A stretch of DNA of 15,053 bases from Betaproteobacteria bacterium (GCA_947448675.1 CANFOR010000045.1:1-15053); one strand, 5' to 3'; positions 1 through 7,588 are shown, counted from the first letter of the stretch. Notes: generated from the sequence alone by a model not told the origin. Numbers and translations are program-made.

Positions 1-69
1 CAGCGCCATTTCAGACATAGCAAACACCGCGTTGAGCAAAGTCAACAGCGCAATCAGGATAAAGTCCAT
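1..69 (-). CDS. CNNM/CorC-type (HlyC/CorC) membrane protein, N-terminal fragment
   Basis: Only the first 23 codons are in the window; the rest lies beyond its left edge. The reading starts at ATG (67-69 on the complement) and gives a hydrophobic helix beginning MDFILIALLTLLNAVFAMSE. This looks like the first transmembrane segment of the DUF21/CNNM domain found in HlyC/CorC-family transporters, which carry a membrane DUF21 domain followed by CBS pairs and a CorC/HlyC domain and are linked to magnesium or cobalt efflux. The start codon is 22 bp from the divergent apaH start. No clear Shine-Dalgarno sequence precedes it. The family call rests on a short stretch, so it is moderate; another inner-membrane protein cannot be excluded. 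Confidence 0.6.
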   Translation of the reverse strand, partial: MDFILIALLTLLNAVFAMSEMAL

Positions 70-91
70 ACACACTTAGAACACAAACACC

Positions 92-901
92 ATGGCACTT
101 TACTGTATTGGCGATGTGCAGGGCTGCAACGCGGCATTGGGCCGCTTGCTGAGCAGCATAGACTTCTCACCCAGCCGAGACACTTTGTATGTGTTGGGCG
201 ACCTGGTCAACCGCGGCCCCGACTCGGCGGGCGTGCTGCGCCGCTTGATGGGTTATGGGCATTCGGCCCAATGCATTTTGGGCAACCACGACCTGAACCT
301 GCTGGCCGTGGCCAGTGGCGTGCGCCAGCCGCATGCGGGCGACACGCTGGGCGAAGTGCTGGCCGCGAGCGACCGCAACGCGCTTTTAGACTGGCTGCGC
401 CAACGCCCCTTGGCTTTGTATGAACACGGCATTTTGATGGTGCACGCAGGCGTGTTGCCGCAATGGAATGCTACGCAAACAATAGCACTCAGCGCACAGC
501 TGGAGCGCGTTTTGCGCGGAGATTCCTACAAAAACTGGTTGCACACCATGTATGGCAATCAACCCAATCGCTGGAGCGAAGAGCTCAGCGGCGACGACCG
601 TCTGCGGGTGATCGTCAACGCCCTCACCCGCCTGCGCTTTTGCACCGCGCAAGGCGAAATGGAGTTCGACAGCAAAGAGGGCTTGGGCAGCGCGCCCGCA
701 GGCTATATGCCCTGGTTTGATGTGCCCAACCGCGCCACGCATGGGGTGACGGTGGCCTTTGGCCACTGGGCCTCGCTGGGCCACATTCACCGCCCGAACT
801 TGATCGGCATGGACACCGGCTGTGTGTGGGGGCGCCAGCTCAGCGCGATGCGCTTGGGCGCCACGCCCGCCGAGCGCGAGCTGATTCAAGTAGACGCTTA
901 G
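92..901 (+). CDS. apaH: Symmetrical bis(5'-nucleosyl)-tetraphosphatase ApaH
   Basis: This 269-aa cytoplasmic enzyme splits diadenosine tetraphosphate (Ap4A) symmetrically into two ADP, which limits alarmone build-up and, in E. coli, affects Np4A capping of RNA. The metallophosphoesterase signature is complete: GDVQGC near residues 7-12, GDLVNRGP near 36-43, GNHDLNLL near 64-71, a HAG motif near 117, and FGHWASL followed by DTGCVWGR near the C-terminus. Length and motif spacing match the E. coli enzyme closely, including the MYGNQPNRWS segment. The ATG at 92 puts GDVQGC at the usual distance from the N-terminus. No convincing Shine-Dalgarno precedes it. The gene diverges from the CorC-type gene with only 22 bp between the starts and converges on rhlE. 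The usual E. coli neighbours (ksgA, apaG) are absent from the window. Confidence 0.96.
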   Translation: MALYCIGDVQGCNAALGRLLSSIDFSPSRDTLYVLGDLVNRGPDSAGVLRRLMGYGHSAQCILGNHDLNLLAVASGVRQPHAGDTLGEVLAASDRNALLDWLRQRPLALYEHGILMVHAGVLPQWNATQTIALSAQLERVLRGDSYKNWLHTMYGNQPNRWSEELSGDDRLRVIVNALTRLRFCTAQGEMEFDSKEGLGSAPAGYMPWFDVPNRATHGVTVAFGHWASLGHIHRPNLIGMDTGCVWGRQLSAMRLGATPAERELIQVDA

Positions 902-913
902 GGGCTTTTGAAA

Positions 914-930
914 CAGCTCGAATCAAGCTG
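914..930. terminator. Short hairpin between convergent apaH and rhlE
   Basis: CAGCT at 914-918 can pair with AGCTG at 926-930 across a 7-nt loop. It lies in the 63-bp gap between the convergent apaH and rhlE stops. On the minus strand it is followed by GTTTC rather than a true U-run, so it is at most a weak terminator. Confidence 0.2.
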
Positions 931-941
931 CTGAAGGGCGT

Positions 942-979
942 TAACTCAAGCTGTTTTAGCTAACTCAAGCCGTTTTAAA
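942..979. repeat. 19-bp tandem duplication covering the 3' end of rhlE
   Basis: Positions 942-960 and 961-979 are head-to-tail near copies, 16 of 19 bases identical, both beginning TAACTCAAGC. Read on the minus strand, the first-met copy holds the last codons and TGA stop of rhlE (KTA-stop) and the second repeats that coding end just downstream in a shifted frame. It looks like a small local duplication rather than a functional site. Confidence 0.75.
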
Positions 980-2476
980 CAGCGCCGCCACTTTGCGCTT
1001 GGGCCGAATGTAGGCCGACAAGCCTTTGGGCGCTGGCACCACGGCCGACTTTTCCCAGGCCGGTTTGCTCGCTTCGCTGGGCTCTGCGCTAGCAGCCGCA
1101 GGCTCGTAGGGGCGGTCAAAAAACGGGTCGTTTTGCACCGGCGCGGGGCGCTGGGCGTAGCTGCGTTCACGGCGTGGCTCGTCGCGCAAAGTATCAAAAC
1201 GTGGGCCACGGCTTGCATCGCGCCCAGACTCGCGTTCCGAGCGACGGGGCCGCTCGTCTTGCTGGCGCTCTTGGTCGCGCCAAGCGCGTTGGCCGTCGTT
1301 GATGCGGCCTTGGTCGCGGATGTGCGACTGGTCTTCTTCAAACTCCATCGGCTCAATTTCCAGCTTGGTCTTGAGCAGCTTTTCCAGGTCGGCCACCAAG
1401 CGCTGGTCGCTGTGCGAGACGAAGCTCACGGCCAAGCCCTCGGCCCCGGCGCGGCCCGTACGGCCAATGCGGTGCACGTAGTCTTCGGCGTTGAAGGGGA
1501 TGTCAAAGTTGAACACGGCCGGTACGTCTTTGATGTCCAGGCCGCGCGCGGCTACGTCGGTGCAGACCAACAGATCGACCTCGCCTTTTTTGAAGGAGTC
1601 CAGCGCCTTTAAACGCTCGTCTTGGCTCTTGTCGCCGTGCATGGCAACGGCTTTGAGGCCCTCGCGCTCCAGCGAACGGGCCAAGCGCGCGCAGCCGAGT
1701 TTGCTGTTCACAAAGACAAAGGCTTGGCTGATGCTGTTTTGCTTGATGATTTGCTTGAGCGCACGGCGTTTGTCGTCGTCGCCGACGTTGTAGAAATGCT
1801 GCGTCACGGTGGAGGCCGTGGCATTAGGCCGGGCCACTTCAATCGTCACCGGGTCTTGCAAATAGCTGCTGGCCAAGCGCTTGATTTCGGGCGAAAAGGT
1901 GGCGCTAAACAAGAGCGTGGTGCGCTGCTTGGGCAGGTAACTCAAAATGCGTTGCAGGTCGGGCAAAAAGCCAATGTCGAGCATGCGGTCGGCTTCGTCG
2001 AGCACCACGTATTCGACCTGGTTAAGCACCGCACTCTTGGCTTCAATGTGGTCGAGGAAACGGCCGGGCGTGGCCACCAAAACCTCGACGCCTTTTTTAA
2101 GCTCCAGGGTTTGCGGCTTCATGTCCATGCCACCAAACACCACTGTGCTGCGCAGATTGGTGTGCTGGGCGTATTGGCGCACCTGATCGGCCACTTGTAC
2201 CGCCAGCTCACGGGTGGGCAGTAGCACCAGAGCGCGCACCGGGTGGCGGGCCGGCGACATGGAAGCGTTCTCGTGTTTGAGCATGCGCTGCAACAGGGGC
2301 AGGGTAAAGGCAGCCGTTTTGCCAGTGCCGGTTTGGGCTGCGCCCATCACGTCGCGGCCTTGCAGCACCACGGGGATGGCCTGCGCTTGGATCGGCGTCA
2401 TGTGCTCGTAGCCCATGCCCGCAATGGCGCGCATCAATGGCTCGGCGAGCTGGAGTTCAGAAAAAGATTGGGTCAT
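965..2476 (-). CDS. rhlE: DEAD-box ATP-dependent RNA helicase RhlE
   Basis: This is a 503-aa ATP-dependent RNA helicase; RhlE enzymes act in ribosome assembly and RNA turnover, especially in the cold. All helicase motifs are visible: an N-terminal Q motif (FSEL near 5 and GYEHMTPIQ near 22-30), Walker A AQTGTGKT at 47-54, PTRELA near 87-92, TPGR near 136-139, DEAD at 160-163, SAT at 191-193, ARGLD near 310-314 and HRIGRTGR at 335-342. After about residue 385 comes a charged, low-complexity tail rich in R, D, E and Q, ending in a basic patch (IRPKRK). RhlE proteins have such variable basic tails for RNA contact. The ATG at 2474-2476 opens directly into the Q motif. The 3' end carries a 19-bp tandem duplication. 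RhlE is preferred over DbpA, SrmB or DeaD because neither the DbpA nor the DeaD C-terminal domain is present. Confidence 0.93.
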   Translation of the reverse strand: MTQSFSELQLAEPLMRAIAGMGYEHMTPIQAQAIPVVLQGRDVMGAAQTGTGKTAAFTLPLLQRMLKHENASMSPARHPVRALVLLPTRELAVQVADQVRQYAQHTNLRSTVVFGGMDMKPQTLELKKGVEVLVATPGRFLDHIEAKSAVLNQVEYVVLDEADRMLDIGFLPDLQRILSYLPKQRTTLLFSATFSPEIKRLASSYLQDPVTIEVARPNATASTVTQHFYNVGDDDKRRALKQIIKQNSISQAFVFVNSKLGCARLARSLEREGLKAVAMHGDKSQDERLKALDSFKKGEVDLLVCTDVAARGLDIKDVPAVFNFDIPFNAEDYVHRIGRTGRAGAEGLAVSFVSHSDQRLVADLEKLLKTKLEIEPMEFEEDQSHIRDQGRINDGQRAWRDQERQQDERPRRSERESGRDASRGPRFDTLRDEPRRERSYAQRPAPVQNDPFFDRPYEPAAASAEPSEASKPAWEKSAVVPAPKGLSAYIRPKRKVAALFKTA

Positions 2477-2505
2477 TCAAAGCGCAAGTTTGGGGTGGTC
2501 TGCAC

Positions 2506-2531
2506 GCTACAAGTTTTATAGCTGCGCACGC
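2506..2531 (+). repeat. Dispersed palindromic element, copy A
   Basis: GCTACAAGTTTTATAGC at 2506-2522 is an imperfect inverted repeat (6 of 7 pairs, 3-nt loop) followed by TGCGCACGC. It resembles the elements at 6008-6050 and, reversed, 9241-9282. It lies about 30 bp upstream of the rhlE start, in the antisense direction; on the minus strand it contains TATAAA, which could double as a -10 box for rhlE. Confidence 0.5.
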
Positions 2532-2578
2532 CCAGCGAAAGCGGGCTTAGCCCCTATTATCCCCTAAACCCGCGCGCT

Positions 2579-2595
2579 AGGCCCGGCACGGGCCT
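2579..2595. other. Perfect 7-bp hairpin in the rhlE-peptidase gap
   Basis: AGGCCCG at 2579-2585 and CGGGCCT at 2589-2595 form a perfect GC-rich stem with a 3-nt loop. It follows the stop of the metallopeptidase gene in the minus direction by about 50 bp. No U-run follows on either strand, so it may slow polymerase or protect mRNA, but an intrinsic terminator is not supported. Confidence 0.35.
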
Positions 2596-2645
2596 TGGCA
2601 CGCCTTTGCACAGGCTTTGCCAGCGCTTCCTAAGCCCTTTGCCGG

Positions 2646-3542
2646 CTAAATACTGGCGGCGCTAAAGGTGTCGCAGGCCTTGACGCTGCCGGTTTGAATG
2701 CCGGTGGTAAACCACTTTTGCCGCTGCGCGCTGGAGCCATGGGTAAAGCTCTCGGGCACTACATGGCCGGTAGCGGCTTTTTGCAAGGCGTCGTCGCCAA
2801 TCTTGGCGGCAGCGTTCAGCGCCGACTCGAGGTCGCCCGCCTCGAGCATCTGGCGTGAGTTGGGCGAGTTATTGGCCCACACCCCGGCAAAGCAGTCGGC
2901 TTGCAGCTCTAGGCGCACGCTCAGGGCATTGCTTTGCTCTTTGCTAGCGCGGGCCTGGGCCGCTTCGACCTTGCCACTGATGCCCAGCAGTTTTTGCACA
3001 TGGTGGCCCACCTCATGGGCGACCACATAGGCTTGGGCAAACTCGCCACCCGCGCCGAGCTTGTTCTTCAGGGTTTGGTAGAAAGCCAGGTCGATGTAGA
3101 CCTTTTGGTCACCAGGGCAGTAAAACGGGCCCATGGCCGCTTGGCCTGCGCCACAAGCCGTGGGCGTGGCCCCGGTGTAGATTACCAAGCCGGGGTTGAC
3201 GTACTTGGCACCACCGGCGGTAAACACTTTGGCCCAGGTGTCTTCGGTGTCGGCCAGCACGGTGCGCACAAACTTGGTCAAATGGTCTTCGTTGGCGGCA
3301 TTGGGTTTATGGCCCACGGCTTGCGTTTGCACCGGCGCGGGCGAGCCGCCACTGAGCAGGCCCAACACCGTCATCGGGTTGACGCCCAAAAAGTAAGACG
3401 CGGCCAGCGCGATCACGATCGAGCCAATGCCGATGTGCCGCCCGCCAATGCCGCCACCACCGCCAAAGCCACCCGAGGCTCCGCCCTCGTCGCCACGGCG
3501 GTCTTCTACATTGTCGGACTCTCGGTTGCCTTCCCATTTCAT
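2646..3542 (-). CDS. ypfJ: YpfJ-family neutral zinc metallopeptidase, membrane-anchored
   Basis: This 298-aa protein belongs to the YpfJ/KPN_02809 neutral zinc metallopeptidase family, whose physiological substrate is not established. It starts with the family's polar head (MKWEGNRESDNVEDRRG) and has a Gly-rich stretch at about 19-40, one hydrophobic segment at about 38-53 and a long periplasmic-type domain. The zinc-binding motif HEVGH is at 176-180, followed by HVQ. A conserved ELQADCFAGVW motif downstream is likely to supply the third metal ligand. Cysteines near 130 and 142 may form a disulfide outside the cytoplasm. An AGGAGA Shine-Dalgarno sits 6 nt before the ATG, which fixes the start. 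The gene is divergent from the phospholipase gene and in tandem with rhlE, with a 169-bp gap that argues for a separate rhlE promoter. Confidence 0.9.
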   Translation of the reverse strand: MKWEGNRESDNVEDRRGDEGGASGGFGGGGGIGGRHIGIGSIVIALAASYFLGVNPMTVLGLLSGGSPAPVQTQAVGHKPNAANEDHLTKFVRTVLADTEDTWAKVFTAGGAKYVNPGLVIYTGATPTACGAGQAAMGPFYCPGDQKVYIDLAFYQTLKNKLGAGGEFAQAYVVAHEVGHHVQKLLGISGKVEAAQARASKEQSNALSVRLELQADCFAGVWANNSPNSRQMLEAGDLESALNAAAKIGDDALQKAATGHVVPESFTHGSSAQRQKWFTTGIQTGSVKACDTFSAASI

Positions 3543-3741
3543 AGCGGTCTCCTGGTGCTGCGGGGTGGATTGGTATTCAAGCTAAACGGGGCAAATGGTA
3601 CACCGCAAAAGTTTGGCCCCTGCGCAAAGCCTGCGGCAGCGGCGGCGTAAGCTGATGTGCGCTGGCCATTGAAAAATAATTTGCTCTGGATTTTCTAGCG
3701 CCCTACGCGCACCAGCATTGGCTCAGCGCAGCTATTTGGCA

Positions 3742-3758
3742 CTGCGCAGCTCGCGCAG
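3742..3758. other. GC-rich hairpin upstream of the phospholipase promoter
   Basis: CTGCGC at 3742-3747 and GCGCAG at 3753-3758 form a perfect 6-bp stem with a 5-nt loop. It lies about 20 bp upstream of the candidate Pho box, so it could be an operator-like inverted repeat or simply GC-rich sequence. Confidence 0.3.
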
Positions 3759-3776
3759 CGCCGCTGTTAGAGGGCA

Positions 3777-3810
3777 ATGTCATGCTTTTGACTTACACGA
3801 ATCCTAGAGT
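3777..3810 (+). promoter_or_regulatory. Candidate PhoB-type promoter of the phospholipase C gene
   Basis: ATGTCAT (3777-3783), a 4-nt spacer and TTGACTT (3788-3794) match the Pho-box layout CTGTCAT-N4-CTGTCAT at 10 of 14 positions. A -10-like TAGAGT lies at 3805-3810, exactly 10 nt after the second half-site, as in the E. coli phoA promoter. Phosphate-starvation control of phospholipase C is established in Pseudomonas, which makes the site plausible. An ordinary -35/-10 reading fails because the spacer would be only 11 nt. It is unproven. Confidence 0.4.
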
Positions 3811-3863
3811 GCATTGCGCTTGGCAATCAGGCCAGCGCACTCCCCACGAAACGTATTTTTCCT

Positions 3864-3869
3864 AGGAGA
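3864..3869 (+). promoter_or_regulatory. Ribosome binding site deciding the phospholipase start
   Basis: AGGAGA ends 4 nt before the ATG at 3874. The in-frame ATG at 3814 has no such site and would put 20 extra residues in front of the Tat signal, so 3874 is preferred. Confidence 0.8.
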
Positions 3870-3873
3870 TTCC

Positions 3874-5982
3874 ATGACATCAGCCCATCAACGCCGCGAC
3901 TTTATGCGCTTGGCCGCCAGTTCTTTGGCCACTGCAGCCCTCGCGCCCGAAGCCTTTGCCCAGACCCTTCGCCAAGCCATGAGCTTGCCCGCCAACAACC
4001 GCACCGGCAGTATTCAAGATGTGGAACACATCGTGATCTTGATGCAAGAAAACCGCTCTTTCGACCACTACTTTGGCAGCATGCGTGGCGTGCGCGGCTT
4101 TGGCGACCCGCGGCCCGTCACCCTCACCAGCGGCAAGCCGGTGTGGTACCAGCCCAACGGCAATAGTTACCTGCTGCCCTTCCGCCCTGCGGGCGACAAC
4201 CTGGGCCTGCAATACCTCGAAGGCACGCCGCACGGCTGGGGCGACTCACACGCGGCTTGGAACCATGGCCGCTACGACCAATGGGCCAGCGCCAAGGGCA
4301 GCAACACCATGACCTATCTCACGCGCAAAGACATTCCCTACCACTACCAATTGGCCGATGCCTTCACCGTGTGTGACGCCTACCATTGCTCGGTAATGGG
4401 CCCGACCGACCCCAACCGCTACTACATGTGGACGGGCTGGACGGGCAATGACGGGCGCGGCGGCGGCCCCGTCATCTCCAACGCTGAAGTCGGCTACGAC
4501 TGGTCTACCTACCCCGAGGTGCTGGAGCGCGCGGGCGTCTCCTGGAAGATCTACCAAGACGTGGGCACTGGCCTGGATGCAGCAGGCTATTGGGGTTGGA
4601 CCGACGACCCTTTCATTGGCAACTACGGCGACAACTCTTTGCTGTACTTTCACCAATACCAAAACGCCCTGCCCGGCAGCCCGCTCTATGAAAAGGCCCG
4701 CACCGGCACCAATATCTCGCAAGGTGGCACGCTGTTTGACGTGCTCAAGCAAGACATTGCCAAAGGCAGCCTGCCCCAGGTCTCGTGGGTGGTGGCACCC
4801 GAGGCCTATAGCGAGCACGCCAATTGGCCGGCCAACTACGGCGCTTGGTACATCGACCAAGTCATCAAGGCCTTAACCGCCGACCCGGTGCTGTGGAGCA
4901 AAACCGCGCTGTTTGTCACCTACGACGAGAACGACGGCTTGTTCGACCACATGGTGCCACCTTTTGCGCCCTACTCCAAACAAAGCGGTGCCTCCACCGT
5001 GAGCACTGCAGGCGAGTTCTACAACGCCGGTGCAGCCCAGCCTGGGCCCTATGGCCTGGGGGTGCGAGTGCCAATGATTGTGGTTTCGCCCTGGTCACGC
5101 GGCGGCTGGGTTTGTTCGCAGGTGTTTGACCACACCTCGCTGATTCGCTTCATTGAGAAACGCTTTGGCAGCCAGTACGCCATTGCCGACACCAACACCT
5201 CGCTCTGGCGCCGTACCGTGTGTGGCGACCTCACCGCCGCCTTTAACTTTACCAAACCCAATGAGGATGCAAAGCCGTTGCAACTGCCCGACACCAAGGG
5301 CTATTACCCACCCGACTTTGTGCGCCACAACAGCCTGGTGCCGGTGCCGCCGACCAAGCAGACCATGCCGCTGCAAGAGCCCGGAGTGAAGCGTGCACGC
5401 GCCCTGCCCTACGAGCTGGGCGTGCTGGGCCGTATGCAAAGCAGCGACAAAAGCATGGCGCTAGAGTTCCACAACACGGGCCGCGCGGGCGTGTCTTTCT
5501 ACGTTAACTCGCCCCTGCGCAGCGACGGGCCTTGGGTCTACACCGTAGAGGCCGGGCGCAAGCTGTCCGACAGCATCCCTGCGGCCAGCCCGGCAGCGCA
5601 AAACTACGACTTTTCGGTGCATGGGCCCAACGGCTTTTTGTGCCAGTTCAAAGGTCGCGTGCCCAGCAGCACCAGCCCCGCTTCGGCCGAGATCAGCTAC
5701 CGCTACGATGTGGCCAGCAACAGCGTGTTGCTCACGCTGATGAACCCCGGCAGCAGCGAGCTGCGCCTGCGCATTGCCAACCGCTACGACGGCCAAGGCC
5801 CGCACACCGTGAGCGTGCCTGCAGGCAAGAGCGTGCAAGACGTGTGGAACCTGGAAGACAGCCACGGTTGGTATGACATTTCGGTGAGCGACGCGCGCGA
5901 CGACAGCTACCAGCGGCGCATTGCGGGCCATTTGGAAAATGGCCGTCCCAGCATCAGCGACCCTGCTTTGGGCACCAGCTAA
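3874..5982 (+). CDS. Tat-exported phospholipase C (phosphocholine-type, phosphoesterase family)
   Basis: This 702-aa secreted enzyme should hydrolyse phospholipids such as phosphatidylcholine or sphingomyelin to diacylglycerol or ceramide plus the phosphorylated head group. It starts with a twin-arginine signal (RRDFM at residues 7-11, a hydrophobic stretch, and cleavage near AFA at about 29). The phosphoesterase domain opens with the family hallmark QENRSFDHYFG at 58-68. GPTDPNR is the likely nucleophile loop, with Thr by analogy to AcpA/PLC structures. SEHANWP and TYDENDGLFDH further on are probable metal ligands. After about residue 500 come two C-terminal beta domains of the kind seen in PlcH/PlcN (DUF756-like). 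Length is normal for bacterial PLC. Whether it is haemolytic cannot be told from sequence. A candidate Pho box lies upstream and a strong hairpin follows the stop by 25 nt. It converges on the AIM24 gene. Confidence 0.92.
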   Translation: MTSAHQRRDFMRLAASSLATAALAPEAFAQTLRQAMSLPANNRTGSIQDVEHIVILMQENRSFDHYFGSMRGVRGFGDPRPVTLTSGKPVWYQPNGNSYLLPFRPAGDNLGLQYLEGTPHGWGDSHAAWNHGRYDQWASAKGSNTMTYLTRKDIPYHYQLADAFTVCDAYHCSVMGPTDPNRYYMWTGWTGNDGRGGGPVISNAEVGYDWSTYPEVLERAGVSWKIYQDVGTGLDAAGYWGWTDDPFIGNYGDNSLLYFHQYQNALPGSPLYEKARTGTNISQGGTLFDVLKQDIAKGSLPQVSWVVAPEAYSEHANWPANYGAWYIDQVIKALTADPVLWSKTALFVTYDENDGLFDHMVPPFAPYSKQSGASTVSTAGEFYNAGAAQPGPYGLGVRVPMIVVSPWSRGGWVCSQVFDHTSLIRFIEKRFGSQYAIADTNTSLWRRTVCGDLTAAFNFTKPNEDAKPLQLPDTKGYYPPDFVRHNSLVPVPPTKQTMPLQEPGVKRARALPYELGVLGRMQSSDKSMALEFHNTGRAGVSFYVNSPLRSDGPWVYTVEAGRKLSDSIPAASPAAQNYDFSVHGPNGFLCQFKGRVPSSTSPASAEISYRYDVASNSVLLTLMNPGSSELRLRIANRYDGQGPHTVSVPAGKSVQDVWNLEDSHGWYDISVSDARDDSYQRRIAGHLENGRPSISDPALGTS

Positions 5983-6007
5983 GCCCTTGCATTGCAAGGC
6001 ATGGCAC

Positions 6008-6050
6008 GCGTAGGCAGCTACAAAATGTATAGCTGCTTACGCATATTCCG
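6008..6050 (+). terminator. Strong hairpin after phospholipase C; dispersed palindromic element, copy B
   Basis: GCGTAGGCAGCTA (6008-6020) pairs with TAGCTGCTTACGC (6030-6042): 13 pairs including one G-U, with a 9-nt loop, followed by ATATTCCG. It begins 25 nt after the phospholipase stop and lies between convergent genes, so a role in 3'-end formation or mRNA protection is likely. A run of U is lacking, so it is not a classic intrinsic terminator. The same core with the same ACGCwTATTCCG tail recurs on the minus strand at 9241-9282. Confidence 0.6.
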
Positions 6051-6089
6051 TGCGCCTTTTGGCGGATTTTAGCGCTGCGGCACGCGGCT

Positions 6090-6947
6090 TTAACTGTTGT
6101 CGTCGCTGAACCAACCGCCGTCGCCACTGTCGCTGTTGGAGTCGCGGCTGCCGCCCATGCCACCTAAGAGCGAGCCACCCAAAATGCCTGCGGCCAGACC
6201 GCTGCCACTGCCGCCACCGCCTTGCCCCATGGGCGGTGCGGCGGCAAATATGCGCGAGGCCAGGCGCGAGAAAGGCAGGCTTTGCAGCCACACGGTGCCA
6301 GGGCCGCGCAAGGTGGCAAAAAACAGGCCTTCGCCACCAAACAACGCGGTCTTGATGCCGCCCACGAATTGGATGTCAAAGTCCACCGTGGGCTCAAAGG
6401 CCACCAGGCAACCGGCGTCGACGCGCAGCACCTCGCCAGGCGCGAGCGTGCGTTTGGCGATGGTGCCGCCGCTGTGCATAAAGGCCAGACCGTCGCCTTC
6501 GAGCTTTTGCATGATGAAGCCCTCGCCGCCAAAAAATCCCGCACCCAAACGCTTTTGAAACGCCAGGCCAATGGCCACGCCGCGCGCGGCGCACAAGAAG
6601 GCTTCTTTTTGGCACATCAGCGTGCCGCCCAGCTCGCGCAGGTTGACGGGAATGATCTTGCCCGGGTAGGGCGCGGCAAAGGCGACTTTGCGTTTCATGC
6701 CGTCTTTGTTGGTGTAAACGGTGGTGAACAGCGAGGCTCCGGTGAGCAAGCGTTTGCCCGCGCCGAGCAGCTTACCCATGAAACCGCTGTGTTGGTCGGA
6801 ACCGTCGCCCAGCACAGCGTCCAAGTCGATGCCCTGCTCCATGAAGAAGAGGCTACCCGCCTCGCCCACAGCGGCCTCGCCGGGGCCCAGCTCTAACTCG
6901 ACATATTGCATTTCTGCGCCGTAGATTTTGTAGTCCAGAATGTCCAT
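6090..6947 (-). CDS. AIM24 / TIGR00266 family protein
   Basis: This 285-aa protein belongs to the AIM24/TIGR00266 family, whose members fold as beta-rich trimers; bacterial functions are unclear. The domain spans roughly residues 1-225: it opens with MDILDYKIYGAEMQYVELELGPGE, and Gly-rich turns (GGEGFIMQKLEGDG, MHSGGTIAKRTL, FGGEGLFFATLRGPG) are typical of the family. The last 50 or so residues are a Gly/Ser/Asp low-complexity tail that looks disordered (GGGGSGSG, then DSNSDSGDGG). No signal peptide or membrane segment is seen, so it is probably cytoplasmic. An AGG-containing ribosome binding site lies a few bases before the ATG. It follows the DUF2799-like gene by 65 bp on the same strand and may share its transcript. 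Confidence 0.88.
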   Translation of the reverse strand: MDILDYKIYGAEMQYVELELGPGEAAVGEAGSLFFMEQGIDLDAVLGDGSDQHSGFMGKLLGAGKRLLTGASLFTTVYTNKDGMKRKVAFAAPYPGKIIPVNLRELGGTLMCQKEAFLCAARGVAIGLAFQKRLGAGFFGGEGFIMQKLEGDGLAFMHSGGTIAKRTLAPGEVLRVDAGCLVAFEPTVDFDIQFVGGIKTALFGGEGLFFATLRGPGTVWLQSLPFSRLASRIFAAAPPMGQGGGGSGSGLAAGILGGSLLGGMGGSRDSNSDSGDGGWFSDDNS

Positions 6948-7012
6948 AAGAACCTCGTAGGTAAATTGCCGCAGATCGAATGCGCCTGGGCCTGCGCAAG
7001 TTTGGAAGAGAT

Positions 7013-7555
7013 TTATTTCAGTTGGTTCAGCGCGTTCAATGCGTCGAGCGCGTCGCGCAGGGTGTCGCGCGCAAAGCGAAAACGCATGTCCAACTCGAAG
7101 AGTTCATTGCGGATGCGAAAACGTTCATCGTCGGAGGTGGCATCGCGCAAACGCCATTCGAGGTTGCGGCGCCGCCGCTCGAGCAAGGACAGGTTTTGCC
7201 GCGCGCCAAACACGTTCAGCCCCACTTGCCAGCGGCGCTGAAACTCGGCATCCATCGGTAAGGGGCAGACATGCGCGTAGTCGTGTCCGGCCAAGCCTTC
7301 GCGCGCGGCATTGCCCAGTTGGCAATAGCTTTGCAAGCCCACTTCGCGGCCCTGTAGATAGGGCTGGGCCAGCACCTGCACGCCGACCTTGGCGCAGTCT
7401 TTGCTGCGCGTGTCGAGCAAGCCCAGTGGCGCGCCCACTTGGCCGTCTCGCAGGCCGACCACGCCCCAGTCGGCCACCTTGCATTGTTCGGGTGACATGG
7501 TGCTGCAGGCCGCTTGCAGCAGGCCTACAAGGCAGAGACATAAAACTTTGTACAA
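7013..7555 (-). CDS. Small lipoprotein, DUF2799-like, with TTG start
   Basis: This 180-aa protein has a lipoprotein-like signal (MYKVLCLCLVGLLQAAC, Cys 17). The lipobox is imperfect because Gln occupies the -3 position. The conserved features look like DUF2799 proteins (the E. coli YfiL type): SPEQCKVADWGVVGLRDGQVG, KDCAKVGV, and a YxxGREVGLQSYC motif around residues 66-78. The C-terminal 60 residues form a charged helical, probably coiled-coil region (LLERRRRNLEWRLRDATSDDE and following). The first codon is TTG (7553-7555 on the complement). It is preferred because an AAAGG sits 7 nt upstream and because the next Met lies beyond the lipobox. The function is unknown. It sits 33 bp after the hydrolase gene. 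Confidence 0.8.
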   Translation of the reverse strand: MYKVLCLCLVGLLQAACSTMSPEQCKVADWGVVGLRDGQVGAPLGLLDTRSKDCAKVGVQVLAQPYLQGREVGLQSYCQLGNAAREGLAGHDYAHVCPLPMDAEFQRRWQVGLNVFGARQNLSLLERRRRNLEWRLRDATSDDERFRIRNELFELDMRFRFARDTLRDALDALNALNQLK

Positions 7556-7588
7556 GGGTGGGCCTTTCTAAACTCTGGCAAACACTAA

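Larger units (their letters stand above)
3543..3873. other. 331-bp divergent intergenic region (peptidase / phospholipase C)
   Basis: No gene is supported here. The left end holds the peptidase ribosome binding site. I could not find a convincing sigma-70 promoter for the peptidase. Positions 3661-3700 are locally AT-rich. A hairpin at 3742-3758 and a Pho-box-like pair with a -10 at 3777-3810 lie on the phospholipase side. A 20-codon in-frame extension upstream of the phospholipase start (3814-3873) is open but is probably untranslated leader. Confidence 0.7.

Noticed and set aside
1133..2224. Long plus-strand open frames (159 and 200 codons) opposite rhlE
   Set aside because: They are mirror frames of the helicase, low in complexity and without ribosome binding sites or recognisable domains.
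2579..2595. Perfect GC hairpin as an intrinsic terminator of the metallopeptidase gene
   Set aside because: Neither strand has a U-run after the stem.
2934..3650. 238-codon open frame on the plus strand opposite the metallopeptidase
   Set aside because: It lies antisense to a clearly recognised YpfJ-type gene, shows no family motif, and is the kind of long frame expected opposite GC-rich codons.
3661..3720. Possible further copy of the dispersed palindromic element upstream of the phospholipase gene
   Set aside because: The area ends in a TAGCGC-like string but the inverted core is missing, so the match is too weak.
6222..6896. 224-codon plus-strand frame opposite the AIM24 gene
   Set aside because: It is antisense to a conserved protein and has no motif or start signal.
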